From assembly GCA_947453195.1 (NCBI GenBank), contig CANGFO010000009.1, positions 1 to 64,000 of the forward strand: a DNA stretch of 64,000 nucleotides. Direction: 5' to 3'. Below the pieces are notes generated by a model. It searched no databases, had not been told where the DNA came from, and saw only the letters and a list, made by a program, of their open reading frames with translations. A program made the translations under genes and the position numbers. Origin of the DNA: Flavobacteriaceae bacterium. Its GTDB lineage: Bacteria > Bacteroidota > Bacteroidia > Flavobacteriales > Flavobacteriaceae. Positions 43,444 through 52,105 of this stretch are shown here, in pieces. The first letter of the stretch is position 1. Each line of letters starts with the position of its first letter.

Positions 43444-45050
43444 AGAATGGTTCTTGACGGAATATTTTGATTGGATTTTATAAAAATAATACCATTTGAA
43501 TCCATATCAAAAATAGTGTTTTGATATTTATTATAAAAAGATATTAATTCTGATAATGTTGGGTTCCAAATGGATTTATCTTCAATTTTTAAAGCTAAAT
43601 AATTAAAATTAGAAACCACATCTTTATTTAGTGTTGTATTCAAATTTAGCAATCTTCCAGAATATTTATTAGAGTTAACAGAAAAATAAGTATGCGCTAT
43701 AAATAATCCCGATTCATTTATTAAATCATCAATATTATTTGGAGCTAATGCTAACTTAAAATCTAGCATTTCTATAGTTTGAAATAGGGTAAAGTCCTTT
43801 TTATTGATTTTATGCTTAAAGAAAATAGGGCTGAATTTTGCTGCCTTAAAAGTAGATTTCTTAGCAGAATTCCATGTAAGCATAACTTTCAAAAACAGTA
43901 TAGCTAGAGGAACAGCATTTTTTAGAAATTTAAAAAACACCCGAATATCTTTTTTATTTAAAAGAGTCTTAACACAAGTTACCGTTTCGATATAGTTTCG
44001 AATTCGATGCTCATCATTATTATAATGAAAAATGATGCTTTTAAGCAAAGCACTCATTCGCTTGCTAAAAGAAAGCCCTTTTAAAGACTGGTAATAATTC
44101 TGTAAATTAAATTGATTTGCATCCAACTGATTTAGAACACCTTTCGTAGCAATTCCGGCATCAATGTAATTCCAAAGTGTTACAATATTTTTTCGTAAAA
44201 GAGTTGCTTCATAGGAGTCTGATGCTATTTTATTTTTTTGAAATAAAGAAAAATTATACGGTTGAAATCCGTGATCTATCCAAACTGAACAATTTGAAAA
44301 AGAAGGATTAAAATTATTAAATTCATTAAAGGCATCAGCTTTATTTCGAATGGATTGCGTTAATGAATGGTAACACAACTCATGCCCATCATCAATCCAT
44401 TGTTCTAACTCAGATTGATCTCTTTCAAACGAAGCATTTTCTTCTCTTTTCGAAAAATGATTTAAGAAAAAACCTTTGGTAATTTTGATACCTTTCTCTT
44501 TAAAAAATTCCCTTTGAACCTTTAAATTTTCAGGAGTATCAAAATCACAATGATCGGTAAAGCAAGCAATCGCAGAAAACGGAATTGGAGATCGGCTTAA
44601 TTCAAGAATTCCTTTATCGGAAATTAACAATGCTAATTCCTCTAAAAAATTAAAATCTACAGAAACAGAAACTATCTTTTTGGTATTATTATCATTGCTA
44701 TATTGTGTGATTGGAGCAGCAAATTCTGGGTTGAAACGCCATAACAATTGGTTGGGATTTTTAGCATTTATTTGCCAAATACCCCTATTACAATTGGCTT
44801 GCACATACAATCCGTTTTGTAATTGAATCGCTTTGGGTGAAAAATCATTGGCAATTCGACCTTGTGAAATTGCAACCCAAGTATAATCGTGATTTCTAAA
44901 ACTAACAATTGATGAAGAAAATTCAATTACAACATCAAAAGAATTTAAATTTTCAGTTTTTATGCTATCAAAAGTGATTTTACGGTTTTGCGTTTCATCG
45001 GAAATGAAAAAATTAAAACTGCTGTACTTTACTTTAGATACTTCTAACAT
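43440..45050 (-). CDS. Polysaccharide-deacetylase-like protein of unknown specificity
   Basis: A 536-residue soluble protein without a signal peptide. Residues 1-150 are a beta-rich domain that I do not recognise. From about 158 a NodB-like pattern appears: ACFTDHCDFDTPENL (Asp166, His167, Asp169), WIDDGHELCYHSL (His223, His228) and NCSVWIDHGFQPYNF. These could be the metal-binding and catalytic residues of a carbohydrate esterase 4-like fold, but the spacing is not canonical. The C-terminal third (about 330-536) is again unassigned. It is located directly downstream of neuC (20-base gap), so it may process the sialylated unit (inference). Confidence 0.6.
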   Translation of the reverse strand: MLEVSKVKYSSFNFFISDETQNRKITFDSIKTENLNSFDVVIEFSSSIVSFRNHDYTWVAISQGRIANDFSPKAIQLQNGLYVQANCNRGIWQINAKNPNQLLWRFNPEFAAPITQYSNDNNTKKIVSVSVDFNFLEELALLISDKGILELSRSPIPFSAIACFTDHCDFDTPENLKVQREFFKEKGIKITKGFFLNHFSKREENASFERDQSELEQWIDDGHELCYHSLTQSIRNKADAFNEFNNFNPSFSNCSVWIDHGFQPYNFSLFQKNKIASDSYEATLLRKNIVTLWNYIDAGIATKGVLNQLDANQFNLQNYYQSLKGLSFSKRMSALLKSIIFHYNNDEHRIRNYIETVTCVKTLLNKKDIRVFFKFLKNAVPLAILFLKVMLTWNSAKKSTFKAAKFSPIFFKHKINKKDFTLFQTIEMLDFKLALAPNNIDDLINESGLFIAHTYFSVNSNKYSGRLLNLNTTLNKDVVSNFNYLALKIEDKSIWNPTLSELISFYNKYQNTIFDMDSNGIIFIKSNQNIPSRTIL

Positions 45051-45070
45051 ATATTTTCAAATCGAAAGAT

Positions 45071-46204
45071 TTAACTATCTCTAAATTGCTTTTGATGATT
45101 GGTTTTCCAAATAGTTGAATTCAATAAAGAATTTAAAAAAAGTGATGCGCTATTTCCTTCTCCAAAGGAATTATTAACTTTATCAGGTTTGTGAGAAGCT
45201 ACACTTTGTAATGCTTTAGCAATAGAAACAGAATCGTAATCTACGTTTATTATTTCAGCATGCAACGCTCTATTTTGTTGGCGCGTTCCAATATTTATTA
45301 TCGGAATTCCATAATAAGGCGCTTCTCTTATTCCGGCGCTACTGTTTCCAATAATGAATTGGGCATTTTTTAATAGCGTTAAAAAGTATTCAAAACGCAA
45401 GGACGGAAAAACTCTAAATCGAGGATTGCCTTTAAATTCGGCATATTTAGTAATTATCTGCTGACTTCCTAAATCATTATTTGGATAAATCACAATATAA
45501 TTTCGGGTGTCTTCAAGTAATGCAGAAACAAAATTTTGCGTGTATTTTTCCATTTCTTGTGCTTCGGTTGTCACCGGATGAAACATAACCATAGCATAAT
45601 CTTCAAAATCAATTTGGTAATATTCTTTAGCTGTAGTAAGTTCTGGCAAAGTATTAGAAAACATAATATCTACATCTGGGGAACCAATGGTAAAAATAGA
45701 AGAATGTAATTCGCCCATTTGCACCAACCTATTTGCTGCATCTGCATTAGAAACAAAATGAATATGACTCAATTTACTCACACTATGACGAATCAATTCA
45801 TCAACAGTTCCTGATAATTCTCCGCCTTCAATGTGTGCTACTAAAATATTATTTAACGACCCTACTATTGCGCCAGCAAGAGTTTCTACTCGATCTCCGT
45901 GAACTACAATTAAGTCGGGTTGCACATCTTTACAATAGGCAGAAAGACCTTCGATTGTTTTAGCAAGAGTCAAATCCATGGTGGATTCATGAGTATGATT
46001 TTGAAAAGTATGTACATTTTTGAAATTGCAACGTTGAATTTCAATCAATGTTAATCCGTATTCTTCTTGCAAATGCATGCCGGTAACAAAAACAAAAACT
46101 TCAAATTCGGAATTCGATTCCAAAATCGAAATTAGAGATTTTATTTTACCAAAATCTGCTCGAGTGCCCGTTAAGAATACTATTTTCTTTTTATTCAAAA
46201 TCAT
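45071..46204 (-). CDS. neuC: UDP-N-acetylglucosamine 2-epimerase (hydrolysing), NeuC type
   Basis: A 377-residue enzyme giving ManNAc (or a diacetamido analogue) plus UDP, the first committed step of sialic acid synthesis. Conserved parts are [16 protein letters not shown] (10-25), [30 protein letters not shown] and [17 protein letters not shown]. From memory it resembles Campylobacter jejuni NeuC1 over its length ([37 protein letters not shown]), favouring a UDP-GlcNAc substrate over the GDP-bacillosamine enzymes. It overlaps the neuB gene by 14 bases. Confidence 0.92.
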   Translation of the reverse strand: MILNKKKIVFLTGTRADFGKIKSLISILESNSEFEVFVFVTGMHLQEEYGLTLIEIQRCNFKNVHTFQNHTHESTMDLTLAKTIEGLSAYCKDVQPDLIVVHGDRVETLAGAIVGSLNNILVAHIEGGELSGTVDELIRHSVSKLSHIHFVSNADAANRLVQMGELHSSIFTIGSPDVDIMFSNTLPELTTAKEYYQIDFEDYAMVMFHPVTTEAQEMEKYTQNFVSALLEDTRNYIVIYPNNDLGSQQIITKYAEFKGNPRFRVFPSLRFEYFLTLLKNAQFIIGNSSAGIREAPYYGIPIINIGTRQQNRALHAEIINVDYDSVSIAKALQSVASHKPDKVNNSFGEGNSASLFLNSLLNSTIWKTNHQKQFRDS

Positions 46205-47240
46205 TAAAATCTAATTGTTCGTCGTTTTCTATAGTTCGGGTGGCCGTTTTTCCGAGTAAATCGTTATAGTGTTCTGCCAAAATTTTACCTGTTCCGGGGC
46301 GTTTCACCCAAATATTTTCTTTGGATAATTTTTCGCCTTTTTGAATCGTAGCAATAGAACAAACTGTTGCAAAAGCAAAATCAATGGTTACTTGTTCTTC
46401 ATTTGCAGGCTCTTTCGTTCCGCCGCGCATTTGCCAAATTTCATTGGAAGAAACAATCAATTCAGAACATGCTTTTTCATCCATACTGCACACAATATCC
46501 GGACCTGTTCGTTGCATGTGGTCGGTAAAATGTCGTTCTAAAATGCTTGCACCAAGCGCCACAGCACCCAAACAAGCATTATTATTTAAAGTATGATCGG
46601 ATAAACCAAAAACTTTATCCGGAAAGGCTTCATGCAATTGTGTCATAGCACCAAAACGGACTAAATGTATAGGCGTTGGATATAAATTAGTGGTGTGTAA
46701 TAAAGCAACCGGAATATTATGTTTATCAAAAATCGCTACTGCTTTTTGAACGCTTTCAATAGTATTCATACCGGTACTTAAAATTACAGGTTTCCCAAAA
46801 GTACAAATATGCTCCAACAACGGATAATTATTACATTCTCCCGAACCAATTTTATAGGCAGGAATATCCATTTTTTGTAATCTATTGGCAGCTGCACGAG
46901 AAAATGGTGTTGAGATAAAAATCATGCCTTTACTTTCAACATACTTTTTTAGTTCCAATTCCTCTTCTTCATTTAGAGCGCAACGCTCCATGATTTCATA
47001 AATCGATACATCGGCATTTCCTGGAATCACTTTTTTAGCAGCACCACTCATTTCATCTGCAACAATATGCGTTTGGTGTTTTACCACCTCTACTCCTGCT
47101 CTATGCGCTGCATCAACCATTTCTTTTGCAACCGCAAGTGACCCTTCATGGTTAATCCCGATTTCGGCAATAACCAAAGGTGGGTAATCAGGACCAATTT
47201 TCCTGCCAGCTATTTCTATAATTTGACTCATTTTATACAA
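46191..47240 (-). CDS. neuB: N-acetylneuraminate synthase NeuB
   Basis: A 349-residue enzyme condensing ManNAc with phosphoenolpyruvate to sialic acid. The TIM-barrel NeuB domain contains [60 protein letters not shown] and LSDHT. A C-terminal SAF (antifreeze-like) domain spans about 288-345 ([20 protein letters not shown]). From memory it follows C. jejuni NeuB1 (Neu5Ac synthase) closely rather than the shorter-motif legionaminate or pseudaminate synthases. The start may be Met1 or Met4. It overlaps neuC by 14 bases and the methyltransferase-like gene by 8 bases. Confidence 0.94.
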   Translation of the reverse strand: MYKMSQIIEIAGRKIGPDYPPLVIAEIGINHEGSLAVAKEMVDAAHRAGVEVVKHQTHIVADEMSGAAKKVIPGNADVSIYEIMERCALNEEEELELKKYVESKGMIFISTPFSRAAANRLQKMDIPAYKIGSGECNNYPLLEHICTFGKPVILSTGMNTIESVQKAVAIFDKHNIPVALLHTTNLYPTPIHLVRFGAMTQLHEAFPDKVFGLSDHTLNNNACLGAVALGASILERHFTDHMQRTGPDIVCSMDEKACSELIVSSNEIWQMRGGTKEPANEEQVTIDFAFATVCSIATIQKGEKLSKENIWVKRPGTGKILAEHYNDLLGKTATRTIENDEQLDFNDFE

Positions 47241-47865
47241 ACCTTCTTAATCTTCTTTTGAAATATGATTTAACTTTTTCATTAAACCAATATAATTTTT
47301 GATAACTATTGGGATTAATAAAAATTAATTGTCCCCCTCCCGACCAATTAGATGAAGAAAAGGGACCATAATTAGGATTCTTCTCTTTACTAATGATCTC
47401 AACATGAATGCAATTTGGAAAAATATTTTTAATTATTTCCACTTGCGAAATCCGATATCCTTCAATAAATAGTAGTGTGTTTTTACTACAATACTTTTCT
47501 ATATTTATTAATTCATCGTCGGAGCCATCTACAATAATTAAATCAAATTTATTGTTTATTTTTATTTCCGATAGGGAACTATATACTTCAATATCAGAAA
47601 AATATTCAACATTTTTCTTTAATGCTTGCAAACAAAACTCGTTTGTTTCCGTCCCTACATATTTAATTTTATTTTTTTGAGAAAATGTAAGAATCGTATC
47701 TGAAATTGATCCAATACCTAAACCTAATTCAAGAACTGATTTTACTTTAAAATCTACAATTAATTTTAGAATAATTTTCAAAGCATATATACTTGAAATG
47801 TGATCATTTCCATCTCGCTCACAAAAATATTTATATTTATTTTCGGCTAAATTATTTATATTCAT
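47233..47865 (-). CDS. Methyltransferase-like protein nested between neuA and neuB
   Basis: A 210-residue Rossmann-fold protein. SAM motif I is seen as [15 protein letters not shown] (44-58), then [14 protein letters not shown] and [17 protein letters not shown] (acidic loop). The C-terminus has [21 protein letters not shown] and a basic end ([13 protein letters not shown]). It is conspicuously AT-rich compared with its neighbours. It overlaps neuB by 8 bases and neuA by 4 bases, so it is translated in step with CMP-sialic acid synthesis. A role in methylating sialic acid or a linked sugar is inference only. Confidence 0.78.
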   Translation of the reverse strand: MNINNLAENKYKYFCERDGNDHISSIYALKIILKLIVDFKVKSVLELGLGIGSISDTILTFSQKNKIKYVGTETNEFCLQALKKNVEYFSDIEVYSSLSEIKINNKFDLIIVDGSDDELINIEKYCSKNTLLFIEGYRISQVEIIKNIFPNCIHVEIISKEKNPNYGPFSSSNWSGGGQLIFINPNSYQKLYWFNEKVKSYFKRRLRRFV

Positions 47866-48527
47866 TTAATGTTTTTTTCTAATAAATATTCAGCATATTC
47901 TAAATCTTCTTGAGTATCAATATCTACTTTACTAAAAACATGATCGATAACAATCGGCAAGGCATTTTCCGAAATTATATGGCCGCTATGAATACACGAA
48001 ACTTTGGTGATGTATATAAGTCCGTTTTCAAAATAAAGTGGGTCCAAATCTTGACTTCGCTGCCCTATTTCATAATTAAATGGGATGAACTTTTCATCCA
48101 CAATTTTCCCTAATTTGTGCTGATTGGAACTCACTGTAAAAAGGCTATCACAATTCGTGTTTTCAAATTTTTCAAAACATTCTTTCAATAAATTTTCTGG
48201 CCGCAACGGATTAGTTGGCTGCAGTAAAATTACATTTTCAATTGTAGAATCTATTACACTTAGGGCATGTTGAAGTGATGTAATGGTAGGTTCTAAATCA
48301 CCAGAAATTGTATCCGGTCTATCTATAACTTGCGCTCCATAGTGCAAAGCAACTTCTTTAATTTTTTCATCATCGGTTGAAACATATACCAAATCAATAA
48401 TGGCATTATTCGCCTGAGCAAATTTTATACTATGTACTAATAAGGGTAATCCACCCAAATCTAGAATGTTTTTATTGGGTAATCTTTTAGACCCTCCTCT
48501 TGCAGGAATAATGGCTATATTTTTCAA
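47862..48527 (-). CDS. neuA: Acylneuraminate cytidylyltransferase NeuA
   Basis: A 221-residue enzyme activating sialic (or a related nonulosonic) acid with CTP to the CMP-sugar donor. The nucleotide-binding loop is IIPARGGSKRLPNKNI (6-21). VYVSTDDEKI, LQPTNPLRP and SKVDIDTQEDLEYAEYLL are also visible. Length is typical of the short, single-domain CMP-Neu5Ac/Leg/Pse synthetases. It starts one base after the upstream glycosyltransferase stop and overlaps the methyltransferase-like gene, forming a tight neuA-X-neuB-neuC block. Confidence 0.93.
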   Translation of the reverse strand: MKNIAIIPARGGSKRLPNKNILDLGGLPLLVHSIKFAQANNAIIDLVYVSTDDEKIKEVALHYGAQVIDRPDTISGDLEPTITSLQHALSVIDSTIENVILLQPTNPLRPENLLKECFEKFENTNCDSLFTVSSNQHKLGKIVDEKFIPFNYEIGQRSQDLDPLYFENGLIYITKVSCIHSGHIISENALPIVIDHVFSKVDIDTQEDLEYAEYLLEKNIK

Positions 48528-48528
48528 A

Positions 48529-49608
48529 TTAAAAGATCTTTGCTTCGTTAGTAATTTGGTTCATTCCGGTGCGCCAATTTTCAAAAGAATATAAGTCTTT
48601 TGGTAATTTATAAGGATTACTACTTAGAATAAGGAATTCCTGAACAGCCAATTCCCACTCGGAAATAAAATGAGGATTCTTTATCAATTTTCCGAGTTTT
48701 CCACCCTGTAAAACTTCAGAAACACCACCTAATTCGGAAGCTATACAGTAACATCCACAATTTAATGCTTCTGTTAAACTTAAAGGAAATCCTTCTTGGC
48801 ATAAGGTTGGAAATAGATATACATCTGAAACTTGGTAATAGTTCGGTAAATCGGAGTTAGGGATTTTTCCTAAAAAAGAAACTCCAGGTATTATATCTTT
48901 ACGGTCACTTCCTATAACTAATAATGTGTTGTTGTTATTTGGGATTTTTCTCCACAATTTTAAAACAATATCTAGTCCTTTTTTTGGTCGGTCTTGAGAA
49001 CACCAAAGGAACACTTTGTCACCTGTTATGCCTAACGATGCTTTAAGTTTTTGCTTTTCAGCTGTTTCCAATGGGTAAAATTTATTTGTATCAATACCAT
49101 TCGGCAAAACAGAAAATTTACAAGGTAATGACGAATAAAAAGCTAAATGTGCTTGGTAACTATCTTGTGTAAGCAAAACCATTTCATCAATTTCACTGAA
49201 GAATTTTTCACCTTTAACGTTATCTAAAAAAGGAGGAAAACTATGATAAAAAAATTGAATTTTACAGTTTATCTGTAAATCCATTTTTTTTAAAAGTGCT
49301 GCAATATCGGGTACAATTTTAAAATTATCAACTACTTGAATTACATAATTCTCATCCTTGGAAATTATCTTTTTTAAGGATTTCAAAGCCATATAATGTG
49401 ATTTCTTGTAAATTTTAGATGCAATTTTATCAATAAAACTATTTGAAGTAAATTGATATGTTACGCTATCAAACTTTTCATTGGGCTCCGGACATATCAA
49501 GTAATCTATACAATGATTTCCTTCAAAGTAATTTTTATATAGTGTTGTCCAACTTCCAATTGTTGAACTTGGCAATTCTGATTGGGATATTAAAATTACT
49601 TTACTCAA
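48529..49608 (-). CDS. Glycosyltransferase family 4 protein
   Basis: A 359-residue GT-B transferase. The donor half shows VFLWCSQDRPKKGLDIVLKLW, LGKIPNSDLPNYYQVSDVYLFPT and CQEGFPLSLTEALNCGCYCIASELGGV with the acidic pair of GT4. The N-terminal region is divergent and reads CKIQFFYHSFPPFLDN near the cleft. It overlaps the GT2 gene by 4 bases and lies directly upstream of neuA in the operon. Sugar specificity is not assignable. Confidence 0.9.
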   Translation of the reverse strand: MSKVILISQSELPSSTIGSWTTLYKNYFEGNHCIDYLICPEPNEKFDSVTYQFTSNSFIDKIASKIYKKSHYMALKSLKKIISKDENYVIQVVDNFKIVPDIAALLKKMDLQINCKIQFFYHSFPPFLDNVKGEKFFSEIDEMVLLTQDSYQAHLAFYSSLPCKFSVLPNGIDTNKFYPLETAEKQKLKASLGITGDKVFLWCSQDRPKKGLDIVLKLWRKIPNNNNTLLVIGSDRKDIIPGVSFLGKIPNSDLPNYYQVSDVYLFPTLCQEGFPLSLTEALNCGCYCIASELGGVSEVLQGGKLGKLIKNPHFISEWELAVQEFLILSSNPYKLPKDLYSFENWRTGMNQITNEAKIF

Positions 49609-50384
49609 AACTTTTTTGGTTTATTGATTAAAAACTGGAGCATGATAAAAAATCTTTTGAAAATATAAAGTAAATCTAAAAATGAATTTACAAACAAATT
49701 AATTAGCTCTTTAACAAAAAGTTTTAATTCATTTACTACCGAGTATTCTGTATGAAATAATTGATATCCCCCTATTAAATCATTTTTAAATCTGAATAAT
49801 TTTTGTTTTCTATTTCTATTAATATTATAGAAAAAAATAGATGGAACAAGTTCTATTTTATATCCATTTTCAAGAACTCTTTTAGTCCATTCTTTATCTT
49901 CAAATGTGACTATATCCTGCTTGAAAGGAAATTTTTCCCACACTTTTCTATTAAATGCTGAACAAGCAAACATTAATCCAGCTCCATTTATTTCGTCTGA
50001 AGCATTCATGCCTTCAATATAATATTTATAATCTCTATCGTAATGAATGCATCTCAATCCGGCCAAATCATTTTGATCTTGAAACCTTTGAATAATCAAT
50101 TTAAAAAAATCATGACTTACTGGATAACAATGAGCACTAAACACTACTATAATATCATTTTTAGCAGATTGGGCTGCTAAATTAGCGCTCCCGCCATAAC
50201 TGAAACTCTTAATTAAGACATGTTTGGCATTGTAATTTTCACAAACATTTTTTGTGTTATCAACTGATAGGTTATCAATAACAATAATTTCATTAATATC
50301 TTCTTGATATCTATTAGTTAGATTTTTCAAAAGAAATTCTAACGCTTTTTCTTCGTTTTTTGTTCGAATTACTACTGATATCAT
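49605..50384 (-). CDS. Glycosyltransferase family 2 protein
   Basis: A 259-residue GT-A transferase. It starts MISVVIRTKNEEKALEFLLKNL with the UDP-sugar-binding IIVIDNLSVDNT. A variant of the DxD region is seen near VVFSAHCYPVSHDF, and FEDKEWTKRVLENGYKIELVP is the acceptor-side ED-W motif. The C-terminus is hydrophobic and basic (LINLFVNSFLDLLYIFKRFFIML), suggesting membrane association. The gene is very AT-rich. It abuts the upstream GT2 gene with no gap. Confidence 0.9.
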   Translation of the reverse strand: MISVVIRTKNEEKALEFLLKNLTNRYQEDINEIIVIDNLSVDNTKNVCENYNAKHVLIKSFSYGGSANLAAQSAKNDIIVVFSAHCYPVSHDFFKLIIQRFQDQNDLAGLRCIHYDRDYKYYIEGMNASDEINGAGLMFACSAFNRKVWEKFPFKQDIVTFEDKEWTKRVLENGYKIELVPSIFFYNINRNRKQKLFRFKNDLIGGYQLFHTEYSVVNELKLFVKELINLFVNSFLDLLYIFKRFFIMLQFLINKPKKF

Positions 50385-51206
50385 TTAAATACTATTTGAA
50401 AATAATTTAAAGCCAAATAACTTTTTACAAAATAAATTAATTACAAATTTATTGTTGTCAAGATTTTTTTTGTTTTTATTAATTGTACTAATTAATGATT
50501 TAAACGATCCTAAATGTTTTACAAAAAAATCGGCATGTTTAACACTCATGTATTCATACATTTTATTGGATAAATTATCATTTAAATTGGTCACCATAGA
50601 TTCTTCTTTGGTTCTATAAAAAAAGCCAACTTCATCTAATTTCTTTACTTCGCCGCCATTTTTTAACATTGAAATCCAAAACTCCCAATCCTCAAGACCA
50701 TAAACCATATTAACATCATAACCTCCTATTTTTTCCCAATCAGCTTTTTTATAGATTGCAGAACAGAAAATCATATTAGAAACAGCTAAATTATCAATTG
50801 AATAATTTGGCAAATTCCATGCACCCGTAATTTTTCCAAATTTTAGAGCATGGCAATAAACAACTTTCAAATTAGTATCTTTTTCAAATTCTTGAAGCGC
50901 AAGCTTGATATAATTTTTAGAAATTTTATCATCGGCATCTAGAGGTAAAATATAGGATCCATTTGAAATTTCAATACCCGAATTTCTTGCGGCACAAAGT
51001 CCGCCGTTTTCTTTATAAAAATACTTAAATCGATTGTCTTTTTCAATCCAACTAGCAGCAATTTCTCTTGTCTTATCAGTTGATCCATCATCAACAATTA
51101 TGCATTCCCAAATAGCGTGAGTTTGATCAAAAACCGACTGCAAACTATCATTCAAGTACTCGCCTTGATTAAAGCAGGGAACAACAATTGAGATTAAATT
51201 ATCCAT
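50385..51206 (-). CDS. Glycosyltransferase family 2 protein, first gene of the polysaccharide operon
   Basis: About 273 residues from the ATG at 51206. The GT-A fold has LISIVVPCFNQGEYL, CIIVDDGSTDKT, GGLCAARNSGIEIS, LPLDADDKIS (DxD) and GLEDWEFWISMLKNGGEVK (ED-W). A further ATG at 51224 lies between the -7 box (51227-51234) and the expected transcription start, so the downstream ATG is taken. It heads a minus-strand run of 17 genes with gaps or overlaps below about 45 bases, ending at 33125. Confidence 0.92.
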   Translation of the reverse strand: MDNLISIVVPCFNQGEYLNDSLQSVFDQTHAIWECIIVDDGSTDKTREIAASWIEKDNRFKYFYKENGGLCAARNSGIEISNGSYILPLDADDKISKNYIKLALQEFEKDTNLKVVYCHALKFGKITGAWNLPNYSIDNLAVSNMIFCSAIYKKADWEKIGGYDVNMVYGLEDWEFWISMLKNGGEVKKLDEVGFFYRTKEESMVTNLNDNLSNKMYEYMSVKHADFFVKHLGSFKSLISTINKNKKNLDNNKFVINLFCKKLFGFKLFSNSI

Positions 51207-51226
51207 TACTAGTAAAGTTAACATTA

Positions 51227-51234
51227 CAAATATA
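51227..51234 (-). promoter_or_regulatory. -7 box TATATTTG for the 17-gene polysaccharide operon
   Basis: An exact TAnnTTTG on the minus strand, 21 bases before the preferred ATG of the first gene. No terminator-like hairpin or other strong box was seen between it and 33125. Confidence 0.65.
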
Positions 51235-51327
51235 TACTTTGTATGTTAATTCTTCGAATAAATATATTGAGAATGCTTTGGTAAATTAGCAATTATTAGA
51301 AAATAGGCTTGTTAATAAAATAAATAG

Positions 51328-51335
51328 TAAATTTG
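51328..51335 (+). promoter_or_regulatory. -7 box TAAATTTG for the short sugar transferase
   Basis: An exact TAnnTTTG 32 bases before the ATG. TTG at 51309-51311 is a possible -33 element (16-base spacing). Divergent to the operon promoter. Confidence 0.65.
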
Positions 51336-51366
51336 ATACCAATTAGATTTAATAAGACATAACTAC

Positions 51367-51972
51367 ATGTATCGTAATATAATTAAACCATTATTCGATT
51401 TTACTTTTGCATTAATAGGACTTTTAGTATTTAGCCCATTATTTATTATAATTACCTTTCTTTTATTTTTTGTAAATAATGGAAAACCTTTCTTTTTTGA
51501 TAGAAGACCTGGAATAAATGAAAAAATATTTAGAGTAATTAAGTTTAAAACAATGACGGACAAAAAAGATAGTGAAGGTAATTTATTATCTGACATGGAA
51601 CGAACTACCAAAATTGGGAAATGGATTAGAAAAAGTTCGCTTGATGAAATTCCTCAATTGCTAAATGTGCTCAAGGGTGAAATGAGTTTAATTGGACCAA
51701 GACCATTATGGCCTTCTTATTTACAATATTACTCTGTTGAGCAAAAAAGAAGGCACAGCATTAAACCTGGAATTACAGGTTGGGCGCAAATAAATGGTCG
51801 TAATTCGATAAGTTGGAAACAAAAATTTGAATATGATATTTATTATGTAGACCATATGAACTTAGCATTAGATCTAAAAATATTTTTTCTCACAATTAAA
51901 AAAGTAATTATCCCTGAAGGAATCAATGCTAACGAGGGCATAACAATGGAAGCTTTTGACGGAACAAATTAA
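51367..51972 (+). CDS. Short initiating sugar transferase (PglC-like phosphoglycosyl transferase)
   Basis: A 201-residue monotopic-type transferase: one N-terminal hydrophobic (re-entrant) helix (about 12-36) and the catalytic domain with FRVIKFKTM, the Asp93-Glu94 pair in SLDEIPQLLNVLKGEMSLIGPRP and YDIYYVDHMNLALDLKIFFLT. It transfers a sugar-1-phosphate from a UDP-sugar to undecaprenyl phosphate. It has its own promoter and is followed by a 133-base gap before the FemAB-NeuD fusion. Sugar specificity unknown. Confidence 0.93.
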   Translation: MYRNIIKPLFDFTFALIGLLVFSPLFIIITFLLFFVNNGKPFFFDRRPGINEKIFRVIKFKTMTDKKDSEGNLLSDMERTTKIGKWIRKSSLDEIPQLLNVLKGEMSLIGPRPLWPSYLQYYSVEQKRRHSIKPGITGWAQINGRNSISWKQKFEYDIYYVDHMNLALDLKIFFLTIKKVIIPEGINANEGITMEAFDGTN

Positions 51973-52105
51973 TTATTATTAATATCTGATTAATATTATG
52001 TCATTATTGCGTTAATTGTTTAATATTCGTTATTTTAGCAGTTAAAATAATTCTTTAAAAGTTCTTGATATTACTTTTTTAAGTAAAATCAATTAGATAA
52101 AAACA

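Noticed and set aside
51363..51611. Antisense frame over the short sugar transferase
   Set aside because: A shadow of the plus-strand gene; no homology pattern and no promoter.
51973..52105. Promoter for the FemAB-NeuD fusion
   Set aside because: The 133-base gap holds AT-rich repeats such as TTAATAT and a TTATTTTAG near-match, but no exact TAnnTTTG.
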